Assembly: GCA_012512995.1 (NCBI GenBank)
Contig: JAAZDA010000177.1
Location: 1-34,605, forward strand
Reading direction: 5' to 3'
Length of the DNA: 34,605 nt
Source of the DNA: Clostridiales bacterium
GTDB taxonomy: Bacteria > Bacillota > Clostridia > Lachnospirales > Lachnospiraceae
Within the stretch, counting starts at the first letter, position 1, and each line of letters begins with the position of its first letter. The notes below the pieces were generated by a model that saw nothing but the letters and a program-made list of their open reading frames with translations, had not been told where the DNA came from and made no database searches. This document shows, in pieces, positions 21,880 to 31,400 of the stretch. The position numbers and the translations under genes are program-made.

Positions 21880-24211
21880 GTCAATCAAGTCAATCCTGAG
21901 CACGGATAAAGAGAAATATAAGGTTCCGAAGAAGGTTCAGGACGTAATTCCAATCAAGCGCATCTGGCCCGACGGAATCTTCCTTGTGGGCAATAAGTTC
22001 GTGAAGAGCTGGAAGTTCACCGATATCAATTATCTGGTCGCAAGCCGCGAGGATAAGGAAACCATGTTCCTGGCTTATTCCGAGCTCCTCAATTCTCTGG
22101 ACAGCGGCGCAACCACGAAGATCACCATCAACAATCATCGTATGAAGAAGGAAGACTTTGAGCAGTCCGTCCTGATGCCGATGAAGGGAGACGGCCTGGA
22201 CGAATACCGTGAAGAGTATAACCAGATGCTGCTCGATAAGGCTATGGATGCCAACGGCATCATGCAGGAGAAGTATATCACGGTGACCATTGCTAAGAAG
22301 AACGTCGAGGAAGCCCGTGCATACTTTGCGCGAGTCGGCGCAGATCTGTCCGCTCACTTTACAGCGCTTGGTTCCAAGTGCATGGAGATGACCGCCAATG
22401 ACAGGCTGAGAGCACTGCATGACTTCTATCGCTCCGGCGAGGAAAGCGCCTTCGATTTCAACATGAGGGACAACCTCCGCAAGGGCCACTGCTTCCGCGA
22501 TTATATCTGTCCGGACAGCATTGAGAAGAATGCGGACTACCTGAAGCTGGGTGAAAAGTTCGCCCGTGTCCTTTACCTGAAGGACTACGCCAGCTATATC
22601 AAGGATTCCTTTGTAGCTGAGCTTACGGACCTGAACCGTAATATGATGCTTTCCATCGACATTATCCCCGTCCCCACAGATGAGGCAGTACGTGAGGTGG
22701 AGAGCCGTCTGCTCGGCGTGGAGACTAATATCACCAACTGGCAGCGCAAGCAGAATCAGAACAACAACTTTTCCGCTGTCGTTCCCTATGACATGGAGCT
22801 GCAGAGAAAGGAATCCAAGGAGTTCCTGGATGACCTGGCCACCCGCGATCAGCGCATGATGTTCGGTGTCATCACTATGGTCATTACGGCTGATACCAAG
22901 GAACAGCTCGAAGCAGACACGGAAACGATCCTGTCTACTGCCCGAAAGCACATGTGCCAGATGGCCGTGCTGAAGTATCAGCAGCTGGACGGCCTTAATA
23001 CGGTTCTTCCTATTGGAACCCGTAAGATCAATGCTTTCCGTACTCTGACCACCGAAAGCCTTGCGGTATTCATTCCGTTCAAGGTACAGGAGATTATGGA
23101 TGAAGGCGGGATCTACTTCGGCGAGAATGCTATTTCGCATAATCTGATTATGTGCAATAAAGCGAAGCTGCTGAACCAGTCGGCGTTTCTGCTCGGCGTT
23201 CCCGGCTCCGGTAAATCCTTCAGTGCAAAGGAACTGATCACATTTCTGATCCTGAACACAGAAGACGATATTCTCATCTGCGATCCTGAAGGCGAGTATG
23301 CACCTCTTATTGAAGCGATGGGAGATATCGGATCTGTGATCCGCGTATCCGCAGGCGGACGCGACCGTCTGAACGCCATGTATATGGTTGACGGCTACGG
23401 CGAGAACAATCCTATCGTGGTTAAGTCCGAGTTCATCATGTCCCTCATCGAGCAGATTGATAAGAAGGGAGTCGGCCCGCAGCACAAGTCCATTATCGAC
23501 CGCTGTATCGCCAACGTATACCGCAATGCTTCGGAGACCGGTACGGTGCCTACGCTTTGTACTCTCCGCGAGATGCTGCTTGAGCAGCCTGAGCCTGAAG
23601 CAAAGCAGATCGCCCTTTCCCTTGAACTTTATACCACCGGCTCGCTGGATATCTTCGGACATCAGAGCAACGTGGATCTGGACAAGCGCGTTGTGGTGTT
23701 TGATATCCATGGCCTTGGTGCTCAGCTGAAGCCTACCGGCCTTCTTGTGATCACCGATACCATGCTGAACCGTGTCACTCTCAACTGGAAGAAGGGAAAG
23801 AGAACACACGTCTTCATCGACGAATTTCATGTGGTATTCGAGAATGAATTCTCCGCGCAGTTCTTCAACTCCGCATGGAGACAGTTCCGTAAGCGTAACG
23901 CTTACCCCACTGCTATCACTCAGAACGTGGAATATCTGCTGGATTCTGTTCAGGCCAGCACGATGCTTTCCAACTCGGAATTCATCGTCATGCTGAACCA
24001 GGCTGCCTCCGATAGAGGCGAGCTTGCCAAACTCCTGAACATTTCCAATGAGCAGATGAGCTATATCACCAACGCCGATCCCGGATGCGGACTCGTCAAA
24101 TACGGCGGTTCGCTGGTTCCTTTCGTGAATAGGTTCCCGAAAGATACCAAGCTGTATCAGCTGATGACCACTCGTCCCGGTGAGGGTATTTTTGCAGGGC
24201 AGGCTTCTTAA
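21872..24211 (+). CDS. virB4: VirB4-type transfer ATPase
   Basis: This 779-residue protein powers the conjugation channel. Walker A is G442-V-P-G-S-G-K-S449, followed by I-L-I-C-D-P-E-G-E-Y, and Walker B is H-V-F-I-D-E-F-H (about 645-652). The N-terminal half is the usual VirB4/TraE-like non-catalytic region. Length is normal. GGAGG lies upstream in the prgI end. Its stop codon sits inside a perfect 8-bp hairpin (24199-24217), after which the sortase gene begins. Confidence 0.95.
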   Translation: MIKSIKSILSTDKEKYKVPKKVQDVIPIKRIWPDGIFLVGNKFVKSWKFTDINYLVASREDKETMFLAYSELLNSLDSGATTKITINNHRMKKEDFEQSVLMPMKGDGLDEYREEYNQMLLDKAMDANGIMQEKYITVTIAKKNVEEARAYFARVGADLSAHFTALGSKCMEMTANDRLRALHDFYRSGEESAFDFNMRDNLRKGHCFRDYICPDSIEKNADYLKLGEKFARVLYLKDYASYIKDSFVAELTDLNRNMMLSIDIIPVPTDEAVREVESRLLGVETNITNWQRKQNQNNNFSAVVPYDMELQRKESKEFLDDLATRDQRMMFGVITMVITADTKEQLEADTETILSTARKHMCQMAVLKYQQLDGLNTVLPIGTRKINAFRTLTTESLAVFIPFKVQEIMDEGGIYFGENAISHNLIMCNKAKLLNQSAFLLGVPGSGKSFSAKELITFLILNTEDDILICDPEGEYAPLIEAMGDIGSVIRVSAGGRDRLNAMYMVDGYGENNPIVVKSEFIMSLIEQIDKKGVGPQHKSIIDRCIANVYRNASETGTVPTLCTLREMLLEQPEPEAKQIALSLELYTTGSLDIFGHQSNVDLDKRVVVFDIHGLGAQLKPTGLLVITDTMLNRVTLNWKKGKRTHVFIDEFHVVFENEFSAQFFNSAWRQFRKRNAYPTAITQNVEYLLDSVQASTMLSNSEFIVMLNQAASDRGELAKLLNISNEQMSYITNADPGCGLVKYGGSLVPFVNRFPKDTKLYQLMTTRPGEGIFAGQAS

Positions 24212-24217
24212 GCCTGC
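24199..24217 (+). promoter_or_regulatory. Hairpin over the virB4 stop codon
   Basis: GCAGGCTT (24199-24206) pairs perfectly with AAGCCTGC (24210-24217) over a three-base loop. The virB4 TAA (24209-24211) lies at the base of the 3' arm. TCTTTGATGGAGG follows, so there is only a weak T-run. It may limit read-through into the sortase gene or protect the upstream mRNA end. Confidence 0.5.
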
Positions 24218-24236
24218 TCTTTGATGGAGGTAACTT

Positions 24237-25037
24237 ATGACTAAGAAAAAGAAAATCGGAATCGTAATTACGGCAGTCCTTGCAGCAGCCACTCTCTTTT
24301 GCGGGATCATGTTCGCAAGGCAGTACGGCGATGCGAAAAACAGCGAGGAGTCCTTCAATGCTCTGACGGATCTGATCGTAGAAACAGAACCGCAGGAGGT
24401 GTGCGTGACGGATGCAGAAGAACCTGAGACTGAAACCTCCGAGGAGGATCTGGCAGCAATCGAAGCCGCAGCAGCGTTGGAACGTTATAGCGCCCTCTTT
24501 GATCAGAATAATGATTTTATCGGCTGGATTTGCATTGAAGGCACCAATATCAACTATCCGGTCATGCAGACACCCAACAATCCTGATTACTACCTGAAGC
24601 ACAGCTTCGAGAAGACCTACAGCGATTACGGTGTTCCGTACATCGAGGAGTCCTGCGCAGTCGGTCTCAGCAACAATGTCGTGATCTATGGGCATCATAT
24701 GAAGAACGGCAGTATGTTTGCGGATCTCTGCAATTATACGGATAAGGATTTCTACGAGAAACACAAGACCATTCAGTTCGACACGCTTTCTTCTCTCGGA
24801 CAGTACGAGGTCGTGGCGGTCTTTAAGTTCAATACGAACAAGGAAGATTTCCGCTATAACGAGTGCTGCACAATGAACGAAAGCGCATTCAAGGACTTTA
24901 TGAGCCAGGTTCACGCGAGACAGCTGTATGATACCGGCGTTGATGCCGAGTATGGAGATCAGCTTCTGACGCTTTCTACCTGTGAGTATACCTACAACAA
25001 CGGACGTCTGGTGGTGGTTGCAAAGAAGGTGAGCTGA
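24237..25037 (+). CDS. srtB: Class B sortase
   Basis: This 266-residue membrane-anchored transpeptidase has an N-terminal membrane helix (about 7-27), an acidic linker (45-80) and a class B catalytic domain. That domain carries Y-G-H-H-M (His153/154), T-L-S-T-C-E-Y (Cys249) and N-N-G-R-L-V-V-V-A-K (Arg257), the full His-Cys-Arg triad. Sortases join surface proteins to the wall by a threonine-glycine cut; the only obvious substrate here is the I-P-K-T-G adhesin at 3563. GGAGG precedes the start. The stop overlaps the next ATG by one base (TGATG), coupling it to the CHAP hydrolase. Confidence 0.92.
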   Translation: MTKKKKIGIVITAVLAAATLFCGIMFARQYGDAKNSEESFNALTDLIVETEPQEVCVTDAEEPETETSEEDLAAIEAAAALERYSALFDQNNDFIGWICIEGTNINYPVMQTPNNPDYYLKHSFEKTYSDYGVPYIEESCAVGLSNNVVIYGHHMKNGSMFADLCNYTDKDFYEKHKTIQFDTLSSLGQYEVVAVFKFNTNKEDFRYNECCTMNESAFKDFMSQVHARQLYDTGVDAEYGDQLLTLSTCEYTYNNGRLVVVAKKVS

Positions 25038-26824
25038 TGGCGGATATCAAAACCAGGGACTCTGTAAAAGACATCAAGGTCCTGGATAAGGCAAACGTTG
25101 CCGGTGAGCGGATGAAGAAAGCCTTTATCCGCTCAAAGAATACGGCTGAAAACCTTATGGATGATGGCCAGGTATCGCCTTCGGAATACGCGGAGGACAA
25201 GGTACGCTACGCTGCGGAGGATGTGGTAAGTGATACCGGTCATGCCATCAAAAGAGAAACGGATAAGGCAGTGGACAAGGGCCGCGAGGCTTTCCGTGAG
25301 CACCGCAGAGAAAAGAAAATCGAAAGACAGGAACGGAGGGCTGATGAAGCCCTCCACCGTTTCTCTGAGGAAACGCAGCAAACACAGTCGGTTTATCAGA
25401 ACACCGCCCGTATGCGTCGTGGCGCTCAGGCAAGGAATACGACCATTAAAACTGCGGAACAGACCGAAAGGTCTACTAAGCAAACTGCAAAGTCTACCGG
25501 CAAGGCTACGGTGAAGACTGCGGAAACGTCGGTAAAAGCAACAGAGAAGACAATCAAAACCGCTGAAGCCACGTCCAAGGCGGCTGTGAAGACCGCTGAA
25601 GCCACTGCCAAGGCTGCCGAGAAAGCGGCTGAGGCAGCTGCGAAAACTGCGCAGAAGATGGCTGAGATGGCCAGACAGGCAGCTATCGCAGCTTATAAGG
25701 CGGCGGTCGCTGTCGGTAAAGCTGTTGCAGCGGCAGTTAAGGCAATTATCGCTGCGGTGAAAGAACTGATTGCTGCTATTGCTGCAGGCGGATGGGTTGC
25801 GGTTGTTGTAATCGTCGTTATCTGTTTGATAGGCCTTATTGTCGCGTCTTGCTTTGGAATCTTCTTTTCCAGCGAGGATAAAAACGACGGTTCTCAAACT
25901 ATGCGTGAAGTAGTCGTAGAGATTAACCAGGACTATCAGGATCAGCTTGATTCTATCAAGGCTAATAATCCTTATGATACTCTTGAAATGTCGGGATCTC
26001 GCGCCGTATGGCCGGAGGTTCTGTCTGTTTATGCAGTGAAGACTACCACAGATCCGGATAATCCACAGGAAGTTGCTTCGCTCAATGATGAGAAGAAACA
26101 GCTGTTGACGGATATCTTCTGGGAGATGAACGATATATCTTATCGGACTAAGACAGAAACTGAAACTGAGATCATAGAATCCGACGATGGACACGGCAAT
26201 ATTCTGGAGGAGACGGTTGAGGTTACTAAGACTACGCTTTACATCACGGTCAGCCACAAAACAGCAGACCAAATGGCAGATCAGTATCGCTTCAATGATG
26301 ATCAGGACTCGCAGCTGGAGGAACTGCTTGGTGTGGATAATTCCATGTGGCTAGCAGTGCTTTATGGCGTATACGGCTCTGACGATATAATTGTTCAGGT
26401 AGCACTGTCGCAGCTTGGTAACGTAGGCGGTGAACCCTACTGGTCCTGGTACGGATTCGGAAGCCGTGTTGAATGGTGCGCCTGCTTCGTCAGCTGGTGC
26501 GCAGATCAGTGCGGTTATATTGAAACCGGCGTCTGCCCGAAGTACGCAGGCTGCGTAAATGGCGTGGCATGGTTCCAGGAACGAGACCAGTGGCTCGACG
26601 GATCAGCGACTCCTTCGCCAGGCATGATCATCTTCTATGACTGGGACAGCCCGGACGGCGAATCTGGTCCTCAGGATGGTCTGTCAGATCACACGGGTAT
26701 CGTAGAGAAGGTAGAAAACGGTATCGTTTATACCGTGGAAGGCAACTCCGGTGATGCTTGCCGGCAGAGGCAGCGAGCTGTCGGAGATGACGAAATCCTG
26801 GAATACGGTGTACTTATCCCATAA
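25037..26824 (+). CDS. Membrane-anchored CHAP-domain peptidoglycan hydrolase (VirB1-like role)
   Basis: This 595-residue protein starts with a charged, coiled region (1-135). A Lys/Ala/Thr-rich repeat zone follows (about 138-250; K-T-A-E and A-T-x-K-A-A units), then one membrane helix (about 252-277) and an extracellular part. The last 150 residues form a CHAP amidase/peptidase with W-C-A-C-F-V-S-W (Cys481), S-D-H-T-G-I-V (His552) and V-E-G-N-S. It probably opens the wall for the mating channel. It is coupled to the sortase and closes the transfer operon. The alanine-rich zone likely forms one long cytoplasmic helix. Confidence 0.88.
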   Translation: MADIKTRDSVKDIKVLDKANVAGERMKKAFIRSKNTAENLMDDGQVSPSEYAEDKVRYAAEDVVSDTGHAIKRETDKAVDKGREAFREHRREKKIERQERRADEALHRFSEETQQTQSVYQNTARMRRGAQARNTTIKTAEQTERSTKQTAKSTGKATVKTAETSVKATEKTIKTAEATSKAAVKTAEATAKAAEKAAEAAAKTAQKMAEMARQAAIAAYKAAVAVGKAVAAAVKAIIAAVKELIAAIAAGGWVAVVVIVVICLIGLIVASCFGIFFSSEDKNDGSQTMREVVVEINQDYQDQLDSIKANNPYDTLEMSGSRAVWPEVLSVYAVKTTTDPDNPQEVASLNDEKKQLLTDIFWEMNDISYRTKTETETEIIESDDGHGNILEETVEVTKTTLYITVSHKTADQMADQYRFNDDQDSQLEELLGVDNSMWLAVLYGVYGSDDIIVQVALSQLGNVGGEPYWSWYGFGSRVEWCACFVSWCADQCGYIETGVCPKYAGCVNGVAWFQERDQWLDGSATPSPGMIIFYDWDSPDGESGPQDGLSDHTGIVEKVENGIVYTVEGNSGDACRQRQRAVGDDEILEYGVLIP

Positions 26825-26830
26825 TAATAT

Positions 26831-26883
26831 GCTCCGGCATCAGGCTCTGAGATGGGCTTGGTGCCGGAGCTTTTTCTTTTTTT
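26831..26883 (+). terminator. Strong terminator closing the transfer operon
   Basis: GCTCCGGCA (26831-26839) pairs perfectly with TGCCGGAGC (26862-26870), followed by TTTTTC and seven more Ts. It stands seven bases after the CHAP gene stop and separates the transfer unit from the BREX unit. Confidence 0.85.
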
Positions 26884-26935
26884 GTGGTTTTGGAGAGCAG
26901 GTGTTGTCAAATGACGACAGAGTACGCATAAACTT

Positions 26936-26977
26936 GTGAATATTCACGCTAAAATATTGACATTTTGCGAATATCGC
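26936..26977 (+). promoter_or_regulatory. Paired palindromes around the BREX promoter, possible operator
   Basis: GTGAATATTCAC (26936-26947) is a perfect 12-bp palindrome just upstream of the -35 box. GCGA-ATA-TCGC (26967-26977) is a second palindrome inside the -35/-10 spacer. The flanking sequences also form a near direct repeat (26938-26957 and 26969-26987), about three helical turns apart. This is a likely operator, with the adjacent Xre protein the obvious binder. A third weaker one, CTATA-T-TATAG, lies at 26993-27003. Confidence 0.55.
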
Positions 26978-26985
26978 GCTATAAT
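26957..26985 (+). promoter_or_regulatory. Consensus sigma-A-type promoter of the BREX operon
   Basis: TTGACA (26957-26962), a 17-base spacer and TATAAT (26980-26985) match the housekeeping consensus exactly. Transcription would begin near 26992, giving a leader of about 70 bases before the Xre gene. Confidence 0.85.
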
Positions 26986-27061
26986 ATAATTTGCTATATT
27001 ATAGGCTTACTGTAACCTTGTATAGTTTGTTCGTGATGATGCTATTTGGAGAGGACTTAAC

Positions 27062-27265
27062 ATGAAAATCAGCTATGAAAAACTTTGGAAGTTGGTTGTT
27101 GACAATAAAATGAAACGGCAGGATCTGGCCCGTGCTGCTGAAATCAGCGCGAATACAGTAACAAAGTTGGGCAAGAATGAAGCTGTTTCTTTGGACGTTC
27201 TTATGCGCATTTGCAAGGTCTTCCACTGTGATATTGGCGACATTATGGAAATAATCGAAGATTGA
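27062..27265 (+). CDS. Small Xre-family transcriptional regulator
   Basis: This 67-residue protein is a stand-alone Cro/CI-type helix-turn-helix: L-W-K-L-V-V-D-N-K-M-K-R-Q-D-L-A-R-A-A-E-I then S-A-N-T-V-T-K-L and V-L-M-R-I-C-K-V-F-H-C-D-I-G-D-I. It is nearly all DNA-binding domain. GGAGAGG fixes the start. As the first gene of the BREX unit, 16 bases before brxA, and next to palindromes over the promoter, it is likely an autoregulating repressor or switch for the defence operon. It differs from the larger WYL-type BrxR regulators known for some BREX loci. Confidence 0.85.
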   Translation: MKISYEKLWKLVVDNKMKRQDLARAAEISANTVTKLGKNEAVSLDVLMRICKVFHCDIGDIMEIIED

Positions 27266-27281
27266 GTATTGAGGTGAGCAC

Positions 27282-27881
27282 ATGACCTGTGATTATAACG
27301 GCGGATTGACGAGAGAACAATTCCTGTTTTTCGAAATCCGGATTGTTGCAAAGTTTATTTGTGATGGTTTACAGCGCGAGGAGATTCTGAAAAGACTGAC
27401 GGAAGAGAACCTGTTTCAATTTCCGACCGAGAGAATGATTTCTTCCATAGCAGCAACATGCTTTAAGCGAATTGACGCTCTCGAATCTGAATCATTAGTT
27501 TATCAGTTGGCTAATTCGCCTGTAGAGGTTGCAAAACAGATTAATCTATATGCCATGATGAAATACAACAAGATTGTGTGGGATTTCATGACAACTGTTA
27601 TAGGCGAAAAGTTTAGGACACAAGAGTTTGATTTCTCGAAAAAGGATCTAAACGTCTTCTTCTTTCGCTTGCAGGAACAGAATGATGCAGTTGCCTCATG
27701 GAGTGATTCTACTATTAGCAAGATAAAGCAGGTATTAACAAAGTCGCTTGTCGAGTGCGGATATTTGGATACTACAAGATCTACCCAATTGAACAATATA
27801 TCAATTGAGCCCGAACTGGAAGATGAAATCAGAGCATCCAGTGATTTTGCTGCACTTTCGGCTTTCAACTGTTTTAGATGA
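27282..27881 (+). CDS. brxA: BREX protein BrxA (DUF1819)
   Basis: This 199-residue helical protein has the DUF1819/BrxA pattern: E-I-R-I-V-A-K-F-I-C-D-G-L near the start, N-L-F-Q-F-P-T-E-R-M-I, then L-A-N-S-P-V-E-V-A-K-Q-I-N-L-Y-A-M-M-K and W-D-F-M-T-T-V-I. BrxA is a small DNA-binding core protein of type 1 BREX, which blocks phage replication and marks host DNA by methylation. GAGGTGAG precedes the ATG, and brxB follows after ten bases. Confidence 0.9.
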   Translation: MTCDYNGGLTREQFLFFEIRIVAKFICDGLQREEILKRLTEENLFQFPTERMISSIAATCFKRIDALESESLVYQLANSPVEVAKQINLYAMMKYNKIVWDFMTTVIGEKFRTQEFDFSKKDLNVFFFRLQEQNDAVASWSDSTISKIKQVLTKSLVECGYLDTTRSTQLNNISIEPELEDEIRASSDFAALSAFNCFR

Positions 27882-27891
27882 GGAGTAGCTT

Positions 27892-28449
27892 ATGGATAAT
27901 ATTATGACCAATCTTAATAAAGTCTCGGCAAGACTGTCTGAAGAAGCATTCCTCAGCAATAAAGGCTTATCCAACGAGGTTGGAATTCACGTTTTCTGTT
28001 ATGATCCGGCGGATGAGTTGACTGTCAGGGCATACTTTGAAAACTTAAAAAACCAGACTGATAAACCCTATCGCCTAATAGAATGTGACCTATATAAGAT
28101 ATTCCTCGAAATTTGTGAAGAGAAGAGAATCTTGAAAAGCATTCCCAATATGGAAGAACGCAAAGGCAAAGAGTACCTGTCAGAGCAGATTCAAAAGATC
28201 GCTACTCCGGAGGCATTCGTAGAAAAGATGAAGTACGAGCCTCGTAAACACGGTGATGTTCTTATGATTACCGGAGTTGGAAAAGTTTATCCCTTCATGA
28301 GATCGCACAAAATCTTGGATAACATTCAACATATCTTTGCAGACATTCCTGTTTTGATGTTGTATCCGGGAACTTTCAATGGGCAGGACCTTGGCCTATT
28401 TGGAAAGTTTTTGGACGGTCATTATTACAGAGCATTCAACTTGCTGTAA
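27892..28449 (+). CDS. brxB: BREX protein BrxB (DUF1788)
   Basis: This 185-residue protein matches BrxB/DUF1788: H-V-F-C-Y-D-P-A-D-E in the first third, Y-R-L-I-E-C-D-L-Y-K, then L-M-I-T-G-V-G-K-V-Y-P-F-M-R-S-H and, near the end, V-L-M-L-Y-P-G-T-F-N-G-Q-D-L. Its biochemical role is unclear, but it is a core component that works with PglX and PglZ. GAGGAGTAG precedes the start; brxC follows after 18 bases. Confidence 0.92.
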   Translation: MDNIMTNLNKVSARLSEEAFLSNKGLSNEVGIHVFCYDPADELTVRAYFENLKNQTDKPYRLIECDLYKIFLEICEEKRILKSIPNMEERKGKEYLSEQIQKIATPEAFVEKMKYEPRKHGDVLMITGVGKVYPFMRSHKILDNIQHIFADIPVLMLYPGTFNGQDLGLFGKFLDGHYYRAFNLL

Positions 28450-28467
28450 AACTGGGAGGGTCAAAAA

Positions 28468-31400
28468 ATGCAATTACAGTACATTTATAAATCAGATATC
28501 AATCGTGACATAAACGGCGTTATCAAGGTTGCCCAGAATGATGAAAAGAGCATCGAGCAGGAATTGCGTGAGTACATCATTACCAGAGAACTGAGAAAGC
28601 ATTTTAACACGTTCTTTAATAATTATGAGAAGTCTTTGAGTTATCCTACTGACAAAATCGGAGTATGGATTTCCGGCTTCTTTGGAAGTGGTAAATCTCA
28701 CTTCTTGAAGATCCTTTCTTATTTGCTTTCCAACGATACCGTTGCAGGCAAACCTGCTGTTGAGTATTTCACGGATAAGTTTGATGATCCTATGATGTTT
28801 GCTCAGTTGGAACGCTGCGCAAAGGTTCCTACGGATACAATCCTTTTCAATATCGATTCCAAAAGTCCTATCAATAAAGATAAGACTGCTATTCTGCGCG
28901 TCTTTGCAAAGGTTTTCTATGAGTATCGTGGCTTCTATGGTGACGATCTTAAGGTTGCAAGGCTTGAGCAGTTTATCGACAAGTCCGGAAAGACCGCCGA
29001 CTTCAAAGCTAAATTTGCTGAAGTCAACGGTGATGAATGGGAAAATGTGCGTGATGCCTTTGCTTTCTTTGAAGACGATCTTGTTGCGACCCTCGTCGAA
29101 ACGCTCGGTATGAGTGAAACAGCGGCCCGCAACTGGTTTAACGGAACCGAAACTGCTGATATGTCTATCGAGCAGCTCGTGAAAGAAATCAAAGAATATA
29201 TTGACTCCAAGGGGAAAAGCTTCCGCTTGATGTTTATGATTGACGAGGTCGGTCAGTACATCGGCTCTGATGGCAGCCTTATGCTTAACCTTCAGACCAT
29301 CGTTGAAGAAATCGGCTCCAAGTGCGATGGACGTGTTTGGGTTATGGTTACAAGTCAGGAAGCCATCGACTCTATTACGAAAATCAGCGGTGATGATTTC
29401 TCAAAAATTCAGGGACGCTTTAACACTCGTCTGAGCCTGTCTTCTTCTTCAGTAGATGAAGTTATCAAAAAGCGTATTCTTGCCAAAACGGAGACAGCTG
29501 AACAGATGCTTCTTATGAGTTACGGCAAAAACAGTGCTGTACTGAAGAACCTCTTTACTTTCAATGATGCTGTGCTGGACCTCAAAGGATATTCCGGTGA
29601 ATATGACTTTGTTGAGACATATCCGTTTGTTCCGTATCAGTTCAGATTGATGCAGAATGTTCTTGCTCAGATCCGTAAACACGGTAATTCCGGAAAGCAT
29701 CTTTCCGGCGGCGAACGTTCGATGCTTTCCGGCTTTCAGGAGGCCGCACAGGCTATTGAAAACAAAGACGAGAATGCACTTGTTCCGTTCAGCCTCTTCT
29801 ATAATACCGTTCATACATTCCTCGAAAGTGCTATTCGTCGGGTAATCGACCGTTGTCAGACTGCTGCAGATAGCCACGACGGAATTGAGCAGTACGATGT
29901 CAGCATCTTAAAGCTTTTGTATTTGATCCGCTATGTTGATGATATCAAGGCCAATGTAGATAACATCACAACATTGATGGTGGACGATATCCGTGCTGAC
30001 AAGATCAACATGCGCAAGTCTATTCAGGAATCTCTGGACCGTTTGGTTTCACAGAACTACATCGCGAGAAACGGAGACACCTATACATTCCTGACCGATG
30101 ACGAGCAGGATATTGAAAGAGATATCCGCAATACTCCTGTAGACAGCGCTACTATTGTTCAATCTATATCTCAGATTATCTTCGGGGATCTGTATGTCAG
30201 CAAGAAATTCAAATACGGGAAATATGACTTCCCGTATGATCAGATCATCGACGAGACCACGATTGGCCAGCTGACCGGCGCGGTTCGTCTGCGCATTCTG
30301 ACAGTTGCATCCGACCTGTATAATGCAGGCGATCAGGCTCTGTTGATGCGCTCCAATGTGGATAACGAGGCAATTCTTGTGCTCTCTGATAAGTATCCTT
30401 ATTTTGATGATCTGGAGAGCGCTGCAAAGATCCGTAAGTATGTAAAGAGCCGTAACGTTGCCCAGTTGCCGGAAGCAATCCAGCATATTATCCGTGGAAA
30501 GCAGCAACAGGCCTCTGCGTACGAAAAGACTGCCAAAGAGCATATTTCCGCTGCTATTCTCGAAGCTAATGTATATGTGTCGGGTGAGACAAGTTCTATC
30601 AAGACTTCTTCTGTGAAGGATAAGATTGAAACGGCACTGTCCAGTCTGGTTGAAAGTGTTTATTCCAAGCTCGGTTATATCAAACATAACTTCGATAATG
30701 ATAATGAACTGCTGCAGATTCTCTCAAATCAGAATAAGCAGATGACCATTGGCGGCGGCATTGCCGTTTATAATCCTGAAGCAGTAGATGAGGTTGAACA
30801 GTTCCTTGAACTGCAGGGGATGAAAATGCTTCCTACATCTATGGGGGATATCCAGCGCCGTTTCTCTGCTATTCCGTACGGCTGGCGCGAAATCGATATT
30901 GCATCTGTGGTTTGCTCGCTGATTTCGATTCAGAAAGTTGCATTGCAGTACAGTGGCAGCATGATTCAGCCCACTGACAAGCACATCCCGGATTATCTGA
31001 GAAGAAAAACGGAAATCGACAAGACTCTGGTTGCTCGCAGAACAGCTATTTCCGATTCTTTGATGAAGAAATCCCGCGAGTTCTTAAAAGAATACTTCAA
31101 TACAATGGATCTGCCTTCCGATGAAGACAGTCTGATTTCCTATGTCCTTGATAGTTTTACAGCAGAAAGAGATAAACTGCAAAGCCTGTTGGATAATCAG
31201 TATGCATCCGGTACCTATCCGGATAAGGCTGTTGTTGAAAACGGAGTCAAGCTTTGCACGGATCTGCTTTCTCAGAAGAAGGATAATACGGCACTGCTTA
31301 CCAAAATGGTCGCTATGGAAGACGAATTCCTCGATTTGAGTGAAGACATGGCCGATGTCCTTGCCTTCTTCAAAAATCAGAAAACCATTTTTGACAGTGC

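Noticed and set aside
21890..24358. An 822-residue open frame on the minus strand
   Set aside because: It lies opposite virB4, whose Walker motifs and ribosome binding site are clear; the antisense product has no recognisable motif. Long antisense frames are common opposite codon-biased genes.
25138..25790. The repeated KTAE codons read as a DNA repeat array or CRISPR
   Set aside because: The units are degenerate, have no unique spacers and are explained by the repetitive protein sequence.
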